Origin: JBHJHP01 sp042219825 | GTDB taxonomy: Bacteria; Bacteroidota; Bacteroidia; Bacteroidales; UBA5342 | DNA: 64,000 nt | Reading direction: 5' to 3' | Assembly (NCBI RefSeq): GCF_042219825.1 | Contig: NZ_JBHJHQ010000003.1 | Coordinates: 372,001 to 436,000 of the forward strand | Part shown: in pieces, positions 45,055-55,159 of the stretch | Layout of the letters: the number at the start of each line of letters is the position of its first letter | Position numbering within the stretch: the first letter of the stretch is position 1 | The notes under the pieces: model-generated | What the model was told of the DNA's origin: nothing | The model's input: the letters and a program-made list of their open reading frames with translations, nothing else | Databases searched by the model: none | Program-made: the position numbers and the translations under genes

Positions 45055-47244
45055 TTATTTATAATCAACCACAACTTCCCTTACCGATGCACCCAGTTCT
45101 GCACTTCGTTCTCCGGGCGAGGCATTACCCACCATAATTTTCACTTTCCCCTTATAATTTACCGTTTCACCTTTATCGTTGATGTATGATATCTCTGCCG
45201 GCGTCAGTCTAAAACTCAGGTTTTGTTTTGATTCCGGATCAAGCGTAATCCGTTGAAATGCCTTAAGATCCGCCTGTGGTACTTTTACTTTTGCATTCGG
45301 AAGGGTGATATAAAGCTGTATCACTTCGTCTGTTTGGACCTTACCATTGTTCTGAACCGGTACATTAATAGTCAGTTGTTTGGATTTTCCTTTTCCTGTT
45401 TTCTCAACAGCAAGCTCACCAAGTTCAATATCACCGTAAGTCAATCCGAACCCAAACGGATACATGGGGTCAGCTTTCATGTATTTATAGGTCCGGTTCT
45501 CCATGTTATAATCAGCGTAGGGAGGCAGTTGATCCAAAGATTTTGGAAAGGTGATTGGTAATTTACCCGATGGAGATGCATCGCCAAATATGATATCCGC
45601 CACGGCGTTTCCACCTTCTTCACCCGGATACCAGGCATAAACGATGGCGTCAGCAAGATTGCTTATTTCTGTCAGATCCAAAGGACTTCCTGCAAACAGC
45701 ACTACGACAAGCTTCTTATTGCCTTTGCGTTGAGCTATTTTTCGTAGATACTTCATCTGTGCTTCAGGTAATTTCATGCTCAGATTGTCCCCTTTAAATT
45801 CCGATGCAATGGCTTCACCTTCCTCTCCTTCTATTAACATGGTTAATCCCATACCTACAATGGTGACATCCGCCTCACCTGCCTGTCCGCTGTACCAGTC
45901 TATGGGATTCTTATTCTCAGTGGCAGCTAATGTTCCGGCCCGGTAACCCACACGTGTTGAAGGTGATGTTTTCGAAACCACACCCTCCACAAGCGTTACC
46001 ATGTTATCACTTAACCCGTGGTAGTTACCAATGAGGGAATGAATATCCCCTGCAAACGGACCTCCGATATACACAAAGTTCAGATCCTTTTTTAATGGCA
46101 GCGTATTGTTCTTGTTCTGCAGCAAGACAACCGATTTAAGTGCTGCTTCCCGGGCCAGTGCCCTATTCTCTTTACTGTTGATGACGGATACCGGTATTTT
46201 TGTATATGGATTATCGGTAGGAGGATCAAAGAGTCCAAGTTTGAACCGGGTACGCAGTACTTCCCTTAAGCGGTTATTGATATCAATTTCCGAGATCAGT
46301 CCGTCGTTTACAGCTTTTACAAGTGCATGGTAGGTACTACCGCAATTGATATCCACACCACTCTTTATGGCCATAGCAGCAGACTGTTCTGCCGTTTCAG
46401 TAACATGATGGGTTCTGTGAAAATTGGCAATAGCACCACAATCACTCACAATGTGGCCGTTAAAACCCCACTGATTTCTTAAAATATCAACCAAGAGCGG
46501 ATTGCTGCCACAGCATGGCAGATGATTGGTACGGTTATAGGCACACATCACGGCTTCCACGCCTGCATCCACACACATTTTAAAGGCAGGAAGATAGGTT
46601 TCGTATAGATCCTTATCACTCACCACGGCATCAAAATGGTGGCGGTCCGCTTCGGGTCCGCTATGGACCGCAAAATGTTTGGCACAGGCAGCAGTCTTCA
46701 AATACTTTGGATCATCGCCCTGCATCCCTTTGATAAAAGCGGCGCCCATGCTACCGGATAAGAATGGATCTTCTCCAAAGGTCTCCTGACCACGGCCCCA
46801 TCTGGGATCACGGAATATATTTACATTCGGGCTCCAGAATGAAAGCCCCATATATTGTATGTAGGGTTTTCCTGAAGCAACCAGATCGTTATTGATGGCC
46901 CTGGCTTCATCCGAAATGGCATCGCCGATGCGGTATTCCAGTTCCGGATCGAAGGTTGCAGCCAGACCAATGGCCTGAGGAAATACCGTGGCGCGTCCGG
47001 ATCGAGCCACACCATGAAGTGCCTCACTCCACCAGTTATATTGAAATATACCCAGGCGTTCTATGGCAGGACTGGCGTTCAGCAGCTGGCTGGTTTTTTC
47101 TTCCAGCGTCATTTCCTGTAACAAAAGATCTATTCGTTCATCAAAGGATTTTGAACCATCAAACCAGGGAAAATCGTTGGAAAGATTCTGTGCAAAACCT
47201 GCACTGCTTAACATCAGCAGGCAGAACATAAGGACTTTATTCAT
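45055..47244 (-). CDS. GH3 beta-xylosidase/beta-glucosidase
   Basis: A secreted protein of 729 residues with a signal peptide ending at SAGFAQ. The first domain has the GH3 family stretches NWWSEALHGVAR and DPRWGRGQETFGEDP, and the nucleophile Asp268 in HIVSDCGAI. The alpha/beta sandwich and the fibronectin-III-like domain (NNGKVQTDEVIQLYI) follow. The NWWSEALHG and SDCGAI forms are typical of the GH3 branch with plant-type beta-xylosidases, which differ from the SDW form of the GH3 at 4565. It heads a two-gene operon with the GH63-like gene. Confidence 0.9.
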   Translation of the reverse strand: MNKVLMFCLLMLSSAGFAQNLSNDFPWFDGSKSFDERIDLLLQEMTLEEKTSQLLNASPAIERLGIFQYNWWSEALHGVARSGRATVFPQAIGLAATFDPELEYRIGDAISDEARAINNDLVASGKPYIQYMGLSFWSPNVNIFRDPRWGRGQETFGEDPFLSGSMGAAFIKGMQGDDPKYLKTAACAKHFAVHSGPEADRHHFDAVVSDKDLYETYLPAFKMCVDAGVEAVMCAYNRTNHLPCCGSNPLLVDILRNQWGFNGHIVSDCGAIANFHRTHHVTETAEQSAAMAIKSGVDINCGSTYHALVKAVNDGLISEIDINNRLREVLRTRFKLGLFDPPTDNPYTKIPVSVINSKENRALAREAALKSVVLLQNKNNTLPLKKDLNFVYIGGPFAGDIHSLIGNYHGLSDNMVTLVEGVVSKTSPSTRVGYRAGTLAATENKNPIDWYSGQAGEADVTIVGMGLTMLIEGEEGEAIASEFKGDNLSMKLPEAQMKYLRKIAQRKGNKKLVVVLFAGSPLDLTEISNLADAIVYAWYPGEEGGNAVADIIFGDASPSGKLPITFPKSLDQLPPYADYNMENRTYKYMKADPMYPFGFGLTYGDIELGELAVEKTGKGKSKQLTINVPVQNNGKVQTDEVIQLYITLPNAKVKVPQADLKAFQRITLDPESKQNLSFRLTPAEISYINDKGETVNYKGKVKIMVGNASPGERSAELGASVREVVVDYK

Positions 47245-47349
47245 GATATTATAAGGTTAAAACATACTTAAGGGTTAAAAATAGGGAATATTTGGGGAAT
47301 GAGAAAACACAAAAATAATGACTAAGTCCCTGTGAACTGACAATACCAT

Positions 47350-47889
47350 TTATTTCGTGTATGCGCTTTTAATTATTTTGGCATCGGCCGTAAACGATAT
47401 CCCCTGTTGTCCATAAGAACCAATCATAACAGTCTGTATCAGCAGTTGATCCGAATTATCCCTGGCTGTCCAGTCAACCAAAAAATGAGCTCCGGCACCA
47501 CCCTGAGACTCTTTTTCACCGACCACAAATTCGATAGATTCCAGTGGTGAAAGAAGAATAGTTGAATCAATGTATTCGGCCAGTTTTTTCCCATAAGAAT
47601 CGTTATATACTGCAGATACAATGTAAGCCGAATCTGTGAACGAAGTGTTTCGGATGCTAAGTGTGGTGGTCAATAAAAACCTTTCCGAACCATCTTTGTG
47701 GTAAATGTCAGAATACACGGGCACATAATCCGTTTCCTTGTAGCCAAGTTTTTGATGTGTAATATCAACAAAATTGTAAATATGACTGGGATGGCTACGT
47801 TTCTTAATTTTCGTCTGTCTATCCAAAGAACAAGACGACAATACCAGCAGCAAGGCAAAACTCCACATTAAAGTTTTCATGGCTCTCAA
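47350..47889 (-). CDS. DUF3124 lipoprotein
   Basis: A protein of 179 residues with a lipoprotein signal ending in LVLSSC. The mature region matches the pattern of DUF3124 from memory: VPVYSDIYHKDGS, LSIRNTSFTDSAYIVSAVYNDSYG and the GGAGAHFLVDWTA stretch. The function is unknown and it probably sits in the outer or inner membrane facing the periplasm. It stands alone, 105 bases after the start of the GH3 gene in the same direction. The 280 bases before the divergent cytochrome gene show no other feature. Confidence 0.75.
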   Translation of the reverse strand: MRAMKTLMWSFALLLVLSSCSLDRQTKIKKRSHPSHIYNFVDITHQKLGYKETDYVPVYSDIYHKDGSERFLLTTTLSIRNTSFTDSAYIVSAVYNDSYGKKLAEYIDSTILLSPLESIEFVVGEKESQGGAGAHFLVDWTARDNSDQLLIQTVMIGSYGQQGISFTADAKIIKSAYTK

Positions 47890-48194
47890 TTTTTATCTAA
47901 AATACGGATTTTTTTTGAACCGGAACAGTGGCAGAAAGCACTATATTTAGTATAATCTCCTTTATGCCAGTCTGTAAATCAGTCTATGTCAACTGACTTT
48001 TAAAAAGTCCATCAATGCTCTTATATGTTCAGAAATATCTTTTTATGTGTTTCTATTTTTCTTAATTTTATGTCAGGTTACGGTTATATAACCGGATCAG
48101 TTCGCCTCCGTTATTTTATCTCCAAAATTGAATCTCACTTATTCTTTCGCATTTTCGTTGTACTCTCCTGATGGAAACCTTTAAATATAATGTG

Positions 48195-49172
48195 ATGAAA
48201 AAGTTTAAGAAAATTCTGGGTTATGGATTCCTGGTTATTGTGATTGTTGTGATCGGATTTGTGCTTTATCTTAAATATGCACTGCCAAACATTCCGGTTC
48301 AGGAGAATGTAAATGTGGAAATTACACCAGAACAGGTTGCCCGGGGCAAATACCTGGCCAACAGTGTTATGTTGTGTATGGACTGCCATTCGCAACGGGA
48401 CTGGAACTTATTTTCCGGCCCACCTGAATCAGGCACACGGGGTGAAGGCGGTGAAGTTTTTGATCAGGAAATGGGCTTTCCCGGCAAGTATTACACACCA
48501 AATATTACACCTGCTGCACTTTCAGACTGGACGGACGGCGAATTGCTTAGAGCTATTACCAGCGGTGTTAACAAAGAAGGGAAGGCGTTGTTTCCGGTCA
48601 TGCCTTATCTCAATTATGCTAAACTGGATAAAGAGGACATCTATTCTGTAATTGCCTACCTGAGAACCATTGAACCAATAGAACATACTGTGCCTGCATC
48701 AAAATCTGATTTTCCTATGAGTCTGATCATCCATACAATTCCTAAAGAACCAGAATTCACTAAAAGGCCGGATAAAAGTGACTTATTGGCTTACGGGGAG
48801 TATATGATTACAGCAGCATCCTGCACCGATTGTCATACGCCAATGAAAAACGGTCAGTTTATTATGGATATGCAATATGCAGGTGGTATGGAATTCCCAT
48901 TACGCACAGGAGGGAAAGTCTACTCTGCCAATTTAACACCCGACAAAGAGACAGGCATCGGCAATTGGACTGCAGAGAGTTTCGTTGCCCGGTTCAAGGT
49001 TTATGCTGACAGTTCATACTCACCTCAGGAGATACACCATGGTGATTTTAACTCTGAAATGCCATGGATGATGTACAGTACCATGGATGAATACGATCTG
49101 AAAGCAATTTTTGCCTATTTGCAAACGCTCAAACCAAAATCAAATAAGGTCACAAAATTTGTTCCTGAATAA
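48195..49172 (+). CDS. Membrane-anchored dihaem cytochrome c
   Basis: About 325 residues. A single N-terminal hydrophobic helix (about 8-26) anchors it and two cytochrome c domains follow. The haem motifs are CMDCH (61-65) and CTDCH (210-214), and later Met residues (MPYLNY, MPWMMYS) could be axial ligands. It resembles the c-type subunits of periplasmic dehydrogenases and works as an electron carrier in the periplasm. No dehydrogenase partner is adjacent. ATG 48171 would add eight residues; ATG 48195, right before the charged helix start, is preferred. Confidence 0.87.
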   Translation: MKKFKKILGYGFLVIVIVVIGFVLYLKYALPNIPVQENVNVEITPEQVARGKYLANSVMLCMDCHSQRDWNLFSGPPESGTRGEGGEVFDQEMGFPGKYYTPNITPAALSDWTDGELLRAITSGVNKEGKALFPVMPYLNYAKLDKEDIYSVIAYLRTIEPIEHTVPASKSDFPMSLIIHTIPKEPEFTKRPDKSDLLAYGEYMITAASCTDCHTPMKNGQFIMDMQYAGGMEFPLRTGGKVYSANLTPDKETGIGNWTAESFVARFKVYADSSYSPQEIHHGDFNSEMPWMMYSTMDEYDLKAIFAYLQTLKPKSNKVTKFVPE

Positions 49173-49292
49173 AACGGCACTATTAATTAGTGTTGCTTAC
49201 TGCTAAATATTCTGAATTTAAGACTATTAGAGCCATCAAAACATAACTTTGGAACTGATTTTGAAGGGAATATTATCAAAAAAACGAAAGTC

Positions 49293-49847
49293 ATGAAAAA
49301 GAGATTTTTGATAATGTTGTTGGTACTTATGCCATTTGCTTTCGTTGCGAATGGGATGGGTCAGGTAAGCAGGGCCGAAAAAAAACAAATTGACAAACGT
49401 GAAGAAAAAGCTCAGCAGGAAAAGGACTATAATCAGACCCGGAACATGCTTCTTAACAGGGACTTTGTTCTGGAAGCTGATCATCTGATGGACAAATGGG
49501 GTAATCGTGCATGGGTTAACTCCTCCATTAATTTTGTAATGGTAGATTCATCCACTGCAGTTATCCAGGTAGGATCAAACTACAGAATAGGCCCGAACGG
49601 CGTTGGAGGTATTACAGCTAAAGGTAAAATCACTAAATGGACTGTAAAGGAAGATCCTAAAAACGATTCGTTTTACGTACAAATGAATGTAATGACGAGT
49701 ATTGGGATCTATGATGTAAGTTTCAACGTAAATGCCGGAAATATTTCCAGTGCCAGTGTCACCGGTTTACGTCCGGGACGACTGACATTTGAAGGGGACC
49801 TTGTTCCTTTGGAACATTCAGGCGTATTCGAAGGCCAATCTATTTAA
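49293..49847 (+). CDS. DUF4251 secreted protein
   Basis: A protein of 184 residues with a signal peptide ending at NGMGQ, a charged coiled segment (AEKKQIDKREEKAQQEKDY) and a beta-rich domain (SSINFVMVDSSTAVIQVG, GGITAKGKITKWTVKE) typical of DUF4251. The function is unknown. A terminator hairpin lies about 105 bases downstream, so it is likely a single-gene transcript. Confidence 0.75.
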   Translation: MKKRFLIMLLVLMPFAFVANGMGQVSRAEKKQIDKREEKAQQEKDYNQTRNMLLNRDFVLEADHLMDKWGNRAWVNSSINFVMVDSSTAVIQVGSNYRIGPNGVGGITAKGKITKWTVKEDPKNDSFYVQMNVMTSIGIYDVSFNVNAGNISSASVTGLRPGRLTFEGDLVPLEHSGVFEGQSI

Positions 49848-50188
49848 GCAGTGATCCTGAAGTTTATGCAGTCATACAAAATTGCAGAACGAAAGGATAC
49901 TGATTGTGTAACGGAAATTGTTATTGTTTCCTGGCTATTTTAGTAACAAAAGAAAGTCAGCCGCTTAACTGAGGCTGGCTTTTTTTAATGGAATTCAACC
50001 TTAATTTACTGTTCCTTAATGACCACAACCTTAAACATCACGGATTTTGTTAACTTTACGGATAATGGTCAATTTTTATATGGCATGATGAAAATATGTA
50101 ACGTTAAATTTCCTGTAGTGTAAACAGAGAATTTTCCTGCTTAAGCAGCACATACCAAAAGAACACAAACATAACATTATACAAGCAC
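49848..50188. other. Intergenic region after the DUF4251 gene
   Basis: About 340 bases. It holds the terminator at 49953-49986 and then AT-rich sequence that should carry the promoter of the GH43 gene. No other gene or repeat was seen. Confidence 0.5.
49953..49986 (+). terminator. Rho-independent terminator
   Basis: A ten-base stem, AAAGTCAGCC (49953-49962) and GGCTGGCTTT (49973-49982), with one G-T pair, a ten-base loop and a T run to 49986. It lies downstream of the DUF4251 gene. Confidence 0.8.
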
Positions 50189-51184
50189 ATGAAAACACTG
50201 TTAACTTTAATTTTAACCGCAGCAAGCTTCTTTCAGCTTTCTGCACAACGCTGGAAACCAGAAGTTAAGGAGAATATACCGCTGGATTCTATCCGTCTTA
50301 GTGATCCATGTATTCTGGCAGATCAAAACACTCAGATGTATTACATGACTGGAACAGGTGGTCTGCTTTGGAAAAGCAAAAATCTGAAAGAATGGACTGG
50401 CCCGTATATTGTAGCTAAAACAGATCCGGATTCCTGGATGGGACCACGCCCTATGATCTGGGCTGCAGAATTGCATCAGTACAAAGGAAAGTATTATTAT
50501 TTCGCCACGTTTACCAACAGAAGTGTAAATATAGACACTGTGCGTGGCAATGTCATTAACAGAAGAGCCAGTCACGTACTGGTCAGTGACACACCGGATG
50601 GTCCTTATGTACCCATGAATGATCCAACCTATCTTCCGGCGGACAAGCCAACACTTGATGGCACTTTCTGGGTGGATAAGGATGGTAAACCATATATGAT
50701 TTACTGCTATGAATGGTTGCAAAACTGGAACGGTACAATTGAGAAAATAGAACTTAAACCTGATCTTTCAGGCTCTATAGGGGAAGGTAAGGTACTGTTC
50801 AGGGCCAGTGATTCACCCTGGAGCAAGGAACGTGATGAAAATGGAAACGTTAAACCGAATAAGGTTACGGATGGTCCCTATCTTTTTAAAACCGGAACCG
50901 GCAGACTGGGAATGATCTGGACAAGCTGGATTTACGATGTGTATACACAAGGTGTGGCTTACTCAGAAAGTGGCACACTTGATGGCCCCTGGATTCAGCA
51001 AAAAGAACCAATAACACCGGCAAATTTTGGCCATGGCATGTTATTTAAAACACTGGATGGAAAAGATTTGATGTCGGTGCACAGCCATAAAAAAGTAAAC
51101 GGACGCACTGTAAGAATTCCACATTTGTTCGAAGTGGATTTGTCAGGTGATAAGTTAGTGGTTAAAGGGCCATATAATCCATGA
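50189..51184 (+). CDS. GH43-like glycoside hydrolase
   Basis: A secreted protein of 331 residues with a signal peptide ending near FFQLSAQ. The propeller motifs are Asp39 in LSDPCI and Asp157 in LDGTFW. The place of the general-acid Glu is held by Asp228 in VTDGPYLFK, as in some branches of GH43 where the acid lies in a TDGP motif. GH43 enzymes cleave arabinose, xylose or galactose links outside the cytoplasm. The substrate is unknown; the neighbours suggest a uronic-acid-containing polysaccharide. It is a single gene ending at a hairpin. Confidence 0.8.
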   Translation: MKTLLTLILTAASFFQLSAQRWKPEVKENIPLDSIRLSDPCILADQNTQMYYMTGTGGLLWKSKNLKEWTGPYIVAKTDPDSWMGPRPMIWAAELHQYKGKYYYFATFTNRSVNIDTVRGNVINRRASHVLVSDTPDGPYVPMNDPTYLPADKPTLDGTFWVDKDGKPYMIYCYEWLQNWNGTIEKIELKPDLSGSIGEGKVLFRASDSPWSKERDENGNVKPNKVTDGPYLFKTGTGRLGMIWTSWIYDVYTQGVAYSESGTLDGPWIQQKEPITPANFGHGMLFKTLDGKDLMSVHSHKKVNGRTVRIPHLFEVDLSGDKLVVKGPYNP

Positions 51185-51193
51185 TGGCATAAA

Positions 51194-51224
51194 AAAGGTC
51201 AGCCTCGGAATGAGGCTGACCTTT
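51194..51224. terminator. Strong hairpin between convergent genes
   Basis: A perfect 13-base stem, AAAGGTCAGCCTC (51194-51206) and GAGGCTGACCTTT (51212-51224), with a five-base loop. It lies 10 bases after the GH43 stop codon and can act on both strands, although the T runs are short. Confidence 0.75.
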
Positions 51225-51340
51225 GAGGTTAAAATCAAAACTAAAGTCGGTAACTGGTAATATTTTGAAGAATTATATTTTTTATGCAATCCTAATGATT
51301 CTCGTCAATAATCTTTCCCCTGATTTCAGGTAAAACTACT

Positions 51341-54300
51341 CTACCTGCTTATAATTTTAAATACGTTCGATGTCTTTTCAGTTTGTACTTTAACAATATA
51401 CATCTGAGAATCCGGCAAATTAAAAGTAATGCTTTTTGATTCTGTCGAAATTTGCTTCACTTCGTCTCCTGTCAGATTATAGATGGATATAAATGCAGAA
51501 GTCCCATCTGTACTCAAAGTAAAATAGCCTGTACCTGAAACCGTTGGATAAATCCGGATTTCCGGATCTCCGGAATGGATTAATGGTATTCCTGTATTTG
51601 TTCCGTCAGAAAATACCTTAAGATTAACATAATCAATAAATATTTTAGCATGATCGCCGGTACCCGCATTAACCGACTGAAGACCAACCTGAATTTTGCC
51701 GGATGCCACTTCCGGCAAGGTAAAAGTTATTACTTCTGTTTCCCAGGCTCCATTGCCAAAAGATGATTTTGAAGACATGACAGCATTACCACTGTTTGGC
51801 ACCCAACCTACCAGACATTCTCCCTGATTGGCATTGGTGTTTGCATTATATGCACAATACGCCAGATTATACTTTCCGGCAGGTAAAGTAACTGTCTGAT
51901 AATATACCGCAGAACCTGTCCAGCCAGCAGATATACCTACTGCTCCGGCTCCACCTCCTGCTGCACCGTCCGATCCGGTTGAAGGGACATTTACTCCATT
52001 AAATGTGCCAAGGTAACCATATTCGTAGGTTGATCCGGCAGTCCACTCCCCGTTTTGTATCCTTGTCCAACCTTCTATTACCTGTACCGCTCCATTTCCT
52101 GCGCCGAGATCGATACCGCTACCTGTTCCCTGAACATAATTGCAGTTAATGTCAAATCCCGGATTATCTAGGTAAGTTGAGGTTACATCTTTCGCCATGT
52201 TAATGATATAGGTTTGTACATACGTATTGCCATTATACGCATAAGAAACCGAAATGCTGTCCGATTTCTGAACATCTTCCAAAATAAGATTCTGATCGGT
52301 ACTGCCATCACTCCATAGCCAGGTACCACCTGTCATATTCATGCCTGGCTTAAAAACAGGTATTAGCTTAACGGACTGACCCGATAGTACAGGAACTATA
52401 CTATCAAAAACGGCCTCACCGCTATTCAGTGAATATGCAGGGTCAAAAGGTTTAACCGACTCCATTATTTTGACAATATCAGCTTTCGTCATAGCACTGC
52501 TATAAATACGAAATTCGTCAATGGTTCCTCTAAACATTGGATCAGGCCACTGTGATTTACCTACATAGTTATTTTCTGTATAGCCTAAATCCGATGGTTT
52601 TATTGCCATCGACGTGTTTTGACCAACCGTCTCTCCATTGATATACATTGTGGCTGTATTACCTGATTTGGTCACTGCAATATGCGTCCATTCATCGGTA
52701 ATAATAGTTTTTGTAGTCATTATTTGTTGCTCACTACCACCAGCCTTTATGGCAAAACGAACATATCCATCGCTTGCTTTTCCAGTCAGAAACATATTAT
52801 AGCTGGTATTGGTTCCAAAGTCCCAGACACGAGCCCAGGTGTCAACCGCATCAGGTTTCACCCATGTTGAAACCGTAAAATCGTTCAGAGTACTTAGAAA
52901 ATCTGTTGGAAGCTTTATGTAGGATGAAGCACCTCCATCAAAGCTAACGCCATTGTTATTTGCGCCCATTTTTGTCCAGCCACACGAATTAGTTTCACCA
53001 TCGTTGCCGGCCCAAACATCATGGATAATATTCCCATGCCCCTCATCCATGGGCCAATATGCAAATGAATTGGTATCGGGCACAATAGTTACAGAAAAAG
53101 CCTGTGAATAGTCTGATCCTTCTATAGAATATGTAACGGTGATTTCTTTCTCCTCCTGAATGTTTCCCAGCACAAGGTTCTGTGTTGTTTCACCACTGCT
53201 CCAAAACCAGGTCCCGCCTTCCATACCAGCCTTTACTACTGGCATTAAAGTAACGTTTTGACCTGCAACAACAACAACCTTATCACGGAATATTATATCG
53301 CCATCTCCAACTTTATAACTTGCCCCCAGAGGTTTTACCTTAATGTGGAAGTTAAGGGTTACTTCAGCTCCTCCCATATTTGTTCCGACTACTGAAAAGA
53401 GTGTGTCTGCCTTTGCAATGTATGCTTCCTTTGTTCCTGATGTTTCCCCTGTATTCCACAGAAATGTTGAATGCCAAGATGAAGCCCATGTTGACATAAT
53501 GACTTTTGAATTCTGCATGACTGTTACAACAGTATCATTGACCACACCATCACTGGTTGTCATCGAATATGAATAGGTATCAGGTCTGCAATCGCCATAT
53601 ACTGAAATACTAAACAACTGTGAACTCTCAATGCCATTTTTAGTGTATTTCACGCGATATAAGGCACTGCTGTCTGCACTAATTTCCAAATCCTTTGTTG
53701 TGCTGCCGGTATTCCACATCCAGCTTCCTGTATCTACTACTGTGTCTGGTAATAACGGCACTAATGTTATAGTACTTCCAGGAGTAACATTACTCAATTC
53801 TCCCTGCTGATAAGTTTTACCATTATATATAATCGATGTACCTAATGTCAACGGTCCATCCTCAGGTGAAATTGCCGGACGCGTACAGGTTAAGGTGCTG
53901 AAACCAAGATGGTCATAACCTCCGCTTGTACTACCCCAGGCTCCTCCGTCAGCTACAACCATATCGGCCATGTGATGTGAATAATTTAAAGTAATACCTT
54001 TTATCCCTTCATAATGGCCTAATATTCGGTCCCAGTATGGTCTGAACTGGCCTCTGCTTCCGCCATTTGGACCTGTTTGTCTCCATGAATTCCAGTAGTC
54101 TGTTCTTACATCATGATACCAGTATTCAGTCCATGGCAGATCATCAATTCCTGAGTTATATGCCGCAATGTAAGCTATTCCGGCCAGCAACCTGTTATCC
54201 ATATATCCAAATAAATCGTCCCCCTGGTTCCATGCGGTCTGGCAAATATCTACTGCTAATCCAAGCGCCATAGTAGCATGACCCTGGTCTCTGCCTGATT

Positions 54301-55141
54301 CCTGCATCTGACCTATTTTACCCAATGGGCCCCTGCTGTCACTATGAACAACAGGAACAAGATTCCCAATAAACTCAGTAAGTCCCCAGTTATCAACACG
54401 GGTCAGTGTTGTATCATCTTTAAACGTACCAACCTTATCGTATTTATAATATGCAACTCCCTGATTGTAAATAAATTCATCATCACACAAAATACCAATA
54501 CTCATCATGGCCAGAACATTGCATAGACCCCAGTTTGACCAGTAATGTCCGGGAGTTCCCTGGGCCCAGGTATCATGTCGCCTGCTTAAAAAATCATATA
54601 TCCTTGGATACCAAACATTTTGCATCCATTTCTGGAATTTCTTAAAATCGGCCGGCTTCCAACCAACATAATCCCGCATCAGTTCGGCTGCATTGGCAAA
54701 TTCATACCCATACAGACCTGATGCAAGTGACATATTGGTATTTCCTCCTATATCTTTCGTCACATCTGCCCAGCTGTTCAGAATATAAACAGCCCTGTTT
54801 GCATGTGCCACGTCACCGCTGATTTTCCAGCGCAATGCATTCAGATAAGCAGCATGTGCTCCACGTGCTGCATTAATGTAATTTTCATCACCGGCAATTC
54901 CTCTTTTAATGATTTCAACAGGCCATGTCCCAACATTTGACTGGGACCATTCATTGGTTTTTAAATTATTGTAGCCTGCAACAACCGCCGGATTATTTGC
55001 AGCCAATTGTGCTTTTATCCGTATAAAATCTTCATTGGTATGCAGCATGCCGGGATGCTTAAATCCCTGTGAATACATTCCAACCGTTACACAGATGAGT
55101 AATAAGGTCAAAAAGTACTTAATGTTAAAAAATGGTCTCAT
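51341..55141 (-). CDS. T9SS-exported alginate-lyase-fold protein with Ig-like and LamG modules
   Basis: A protein of 1266 residues. After the signal peptide comes an alpha-toroid lyase domain (about 27-420; GMLHTNEDFIRIKAQ, GHYWSNWGLCNV, GRDQGHATMALGLA) of the alginate-lyase superfamily, perhaps PL38-like. Four Ig-like modules share a GTWLWSDGST-type core (about 430-515, 515-605, 605-690, 890-985). A LamG/concanavalin-like module (about 690-885) is inserted before the fourth. A jelly-roll carbohydrate-binding-like domain (about 985-1180) and a C-terminal Por sorting domain (about 1190-1266) follow. It likely cleaves a uronic-acid polymer at the cell surface. The substrate could be alginate, glucuronan or another, and cannot be read here. 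Confidence 0.8.
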   Translation of the reverse strand: MRPFFNIKYFLTLLLICVTVGMYSQGFKHPGMLHTNEDFIRIKAQLAANNPAVVAGYNNLKTNEWSQSNVGTWPVEIIKRGIAGDENYINAARGAHAAYLNALRWKISGDVAHANRAVYILNSWADVTKDIGGNTNMSLASGLYGYEFANAAELMRDYVGWKPADFKKFQKWMQNVWYPRIYDFLSRRHDTWAQGTPGHYWSNWGLCNVLAMMSIGILCDDEFIYNQGVAYYKYDKVGTFKDDTTLTRVDNWGLTEFIGNLVPVVHSDSRGPLGKIGQMQESGRDQGHATMALGLAVDICQTAWNQGDDLFGYMDNRLLAGIAYIAAYNSGIDDLPWTEYWYHDVRTDYWNSWRQTGPNGGSRGQFRPYWDRILGHYEGIKGITLNYSHHMADMVVADGGAWGSTSGGYDHLGFSTLTCTRPAISPEDGPLTLGTSIIYNGKTYQQGELSNVTPGSTITLVPLLPDTVVDTGSWMWNTGSTTKDLEISADSSALYRVKYTKNGIESSQLFSISVYGDCRPDTYSYSMTTSDGVVNDTVVTVMQNSKVIMSTWASSWHSTFLWNTGETSGTKEAYIAKADTLFSVVGTNMGGAEVTLNFHIKVKPLGASYKVGDGDIIFRDKVVVVAGQNVTLMPVVKAGMEGGTWFWSSGETTQNLVLGNIQEEKEITVTYSIEGSDYSQAFSVTIVPDTNSFAYWPMDEGHGNIIHDVWAGNDGETNSCGWTKMGANNNGVSFDGGASSYIKLPTDFLSTLNDFTVSTWVKPDAVDTWARVWDFGTNTSYNMFLTGKASDGYVRFAIKAGGSEQQIMTTKTIITDEWTHIAVTKSGNTATMYINGETVGQNTSMAIKPSDLGYTENNYVGKSQWPDPMFRGTIDEFRIYSSAMTKADIVKIMESVKPFDPAYSLNSGEAVFDSIVPVLSGQSVKLIPVFKPGMNMTGGTWLWSDGSTDQNLILEDVQKSDSISVSYAYNGNTYVQTYIINMAKDVTSTYLDNPGFDINCNYVQGTGSGIDLGAGNGAVQVIEGWTRIQNGEWTAGSTYEYGYLGTFNGVNVPSTGSDGAAGGGAGAVGISAGWTGSAVYYQTVTLPAGKYNLAYCAYNANTNANQGECLVGWVPNSGNAVMSSKSSFGNGAWETEVITFTLPEVASGKIQVGLQSVNAGTGDHAKIFIDYVNLKVFSDGTNTGIPLIHSGDPEIRIYPTVSGTGYFTLSTDGTSAFISIYNLTGDEVKQISTESKSITFNLPDSQMYIVKVQTEKTSNVFKIISR

Positions 55142-55159
55142 GAAAAATATTTTGTTCAG

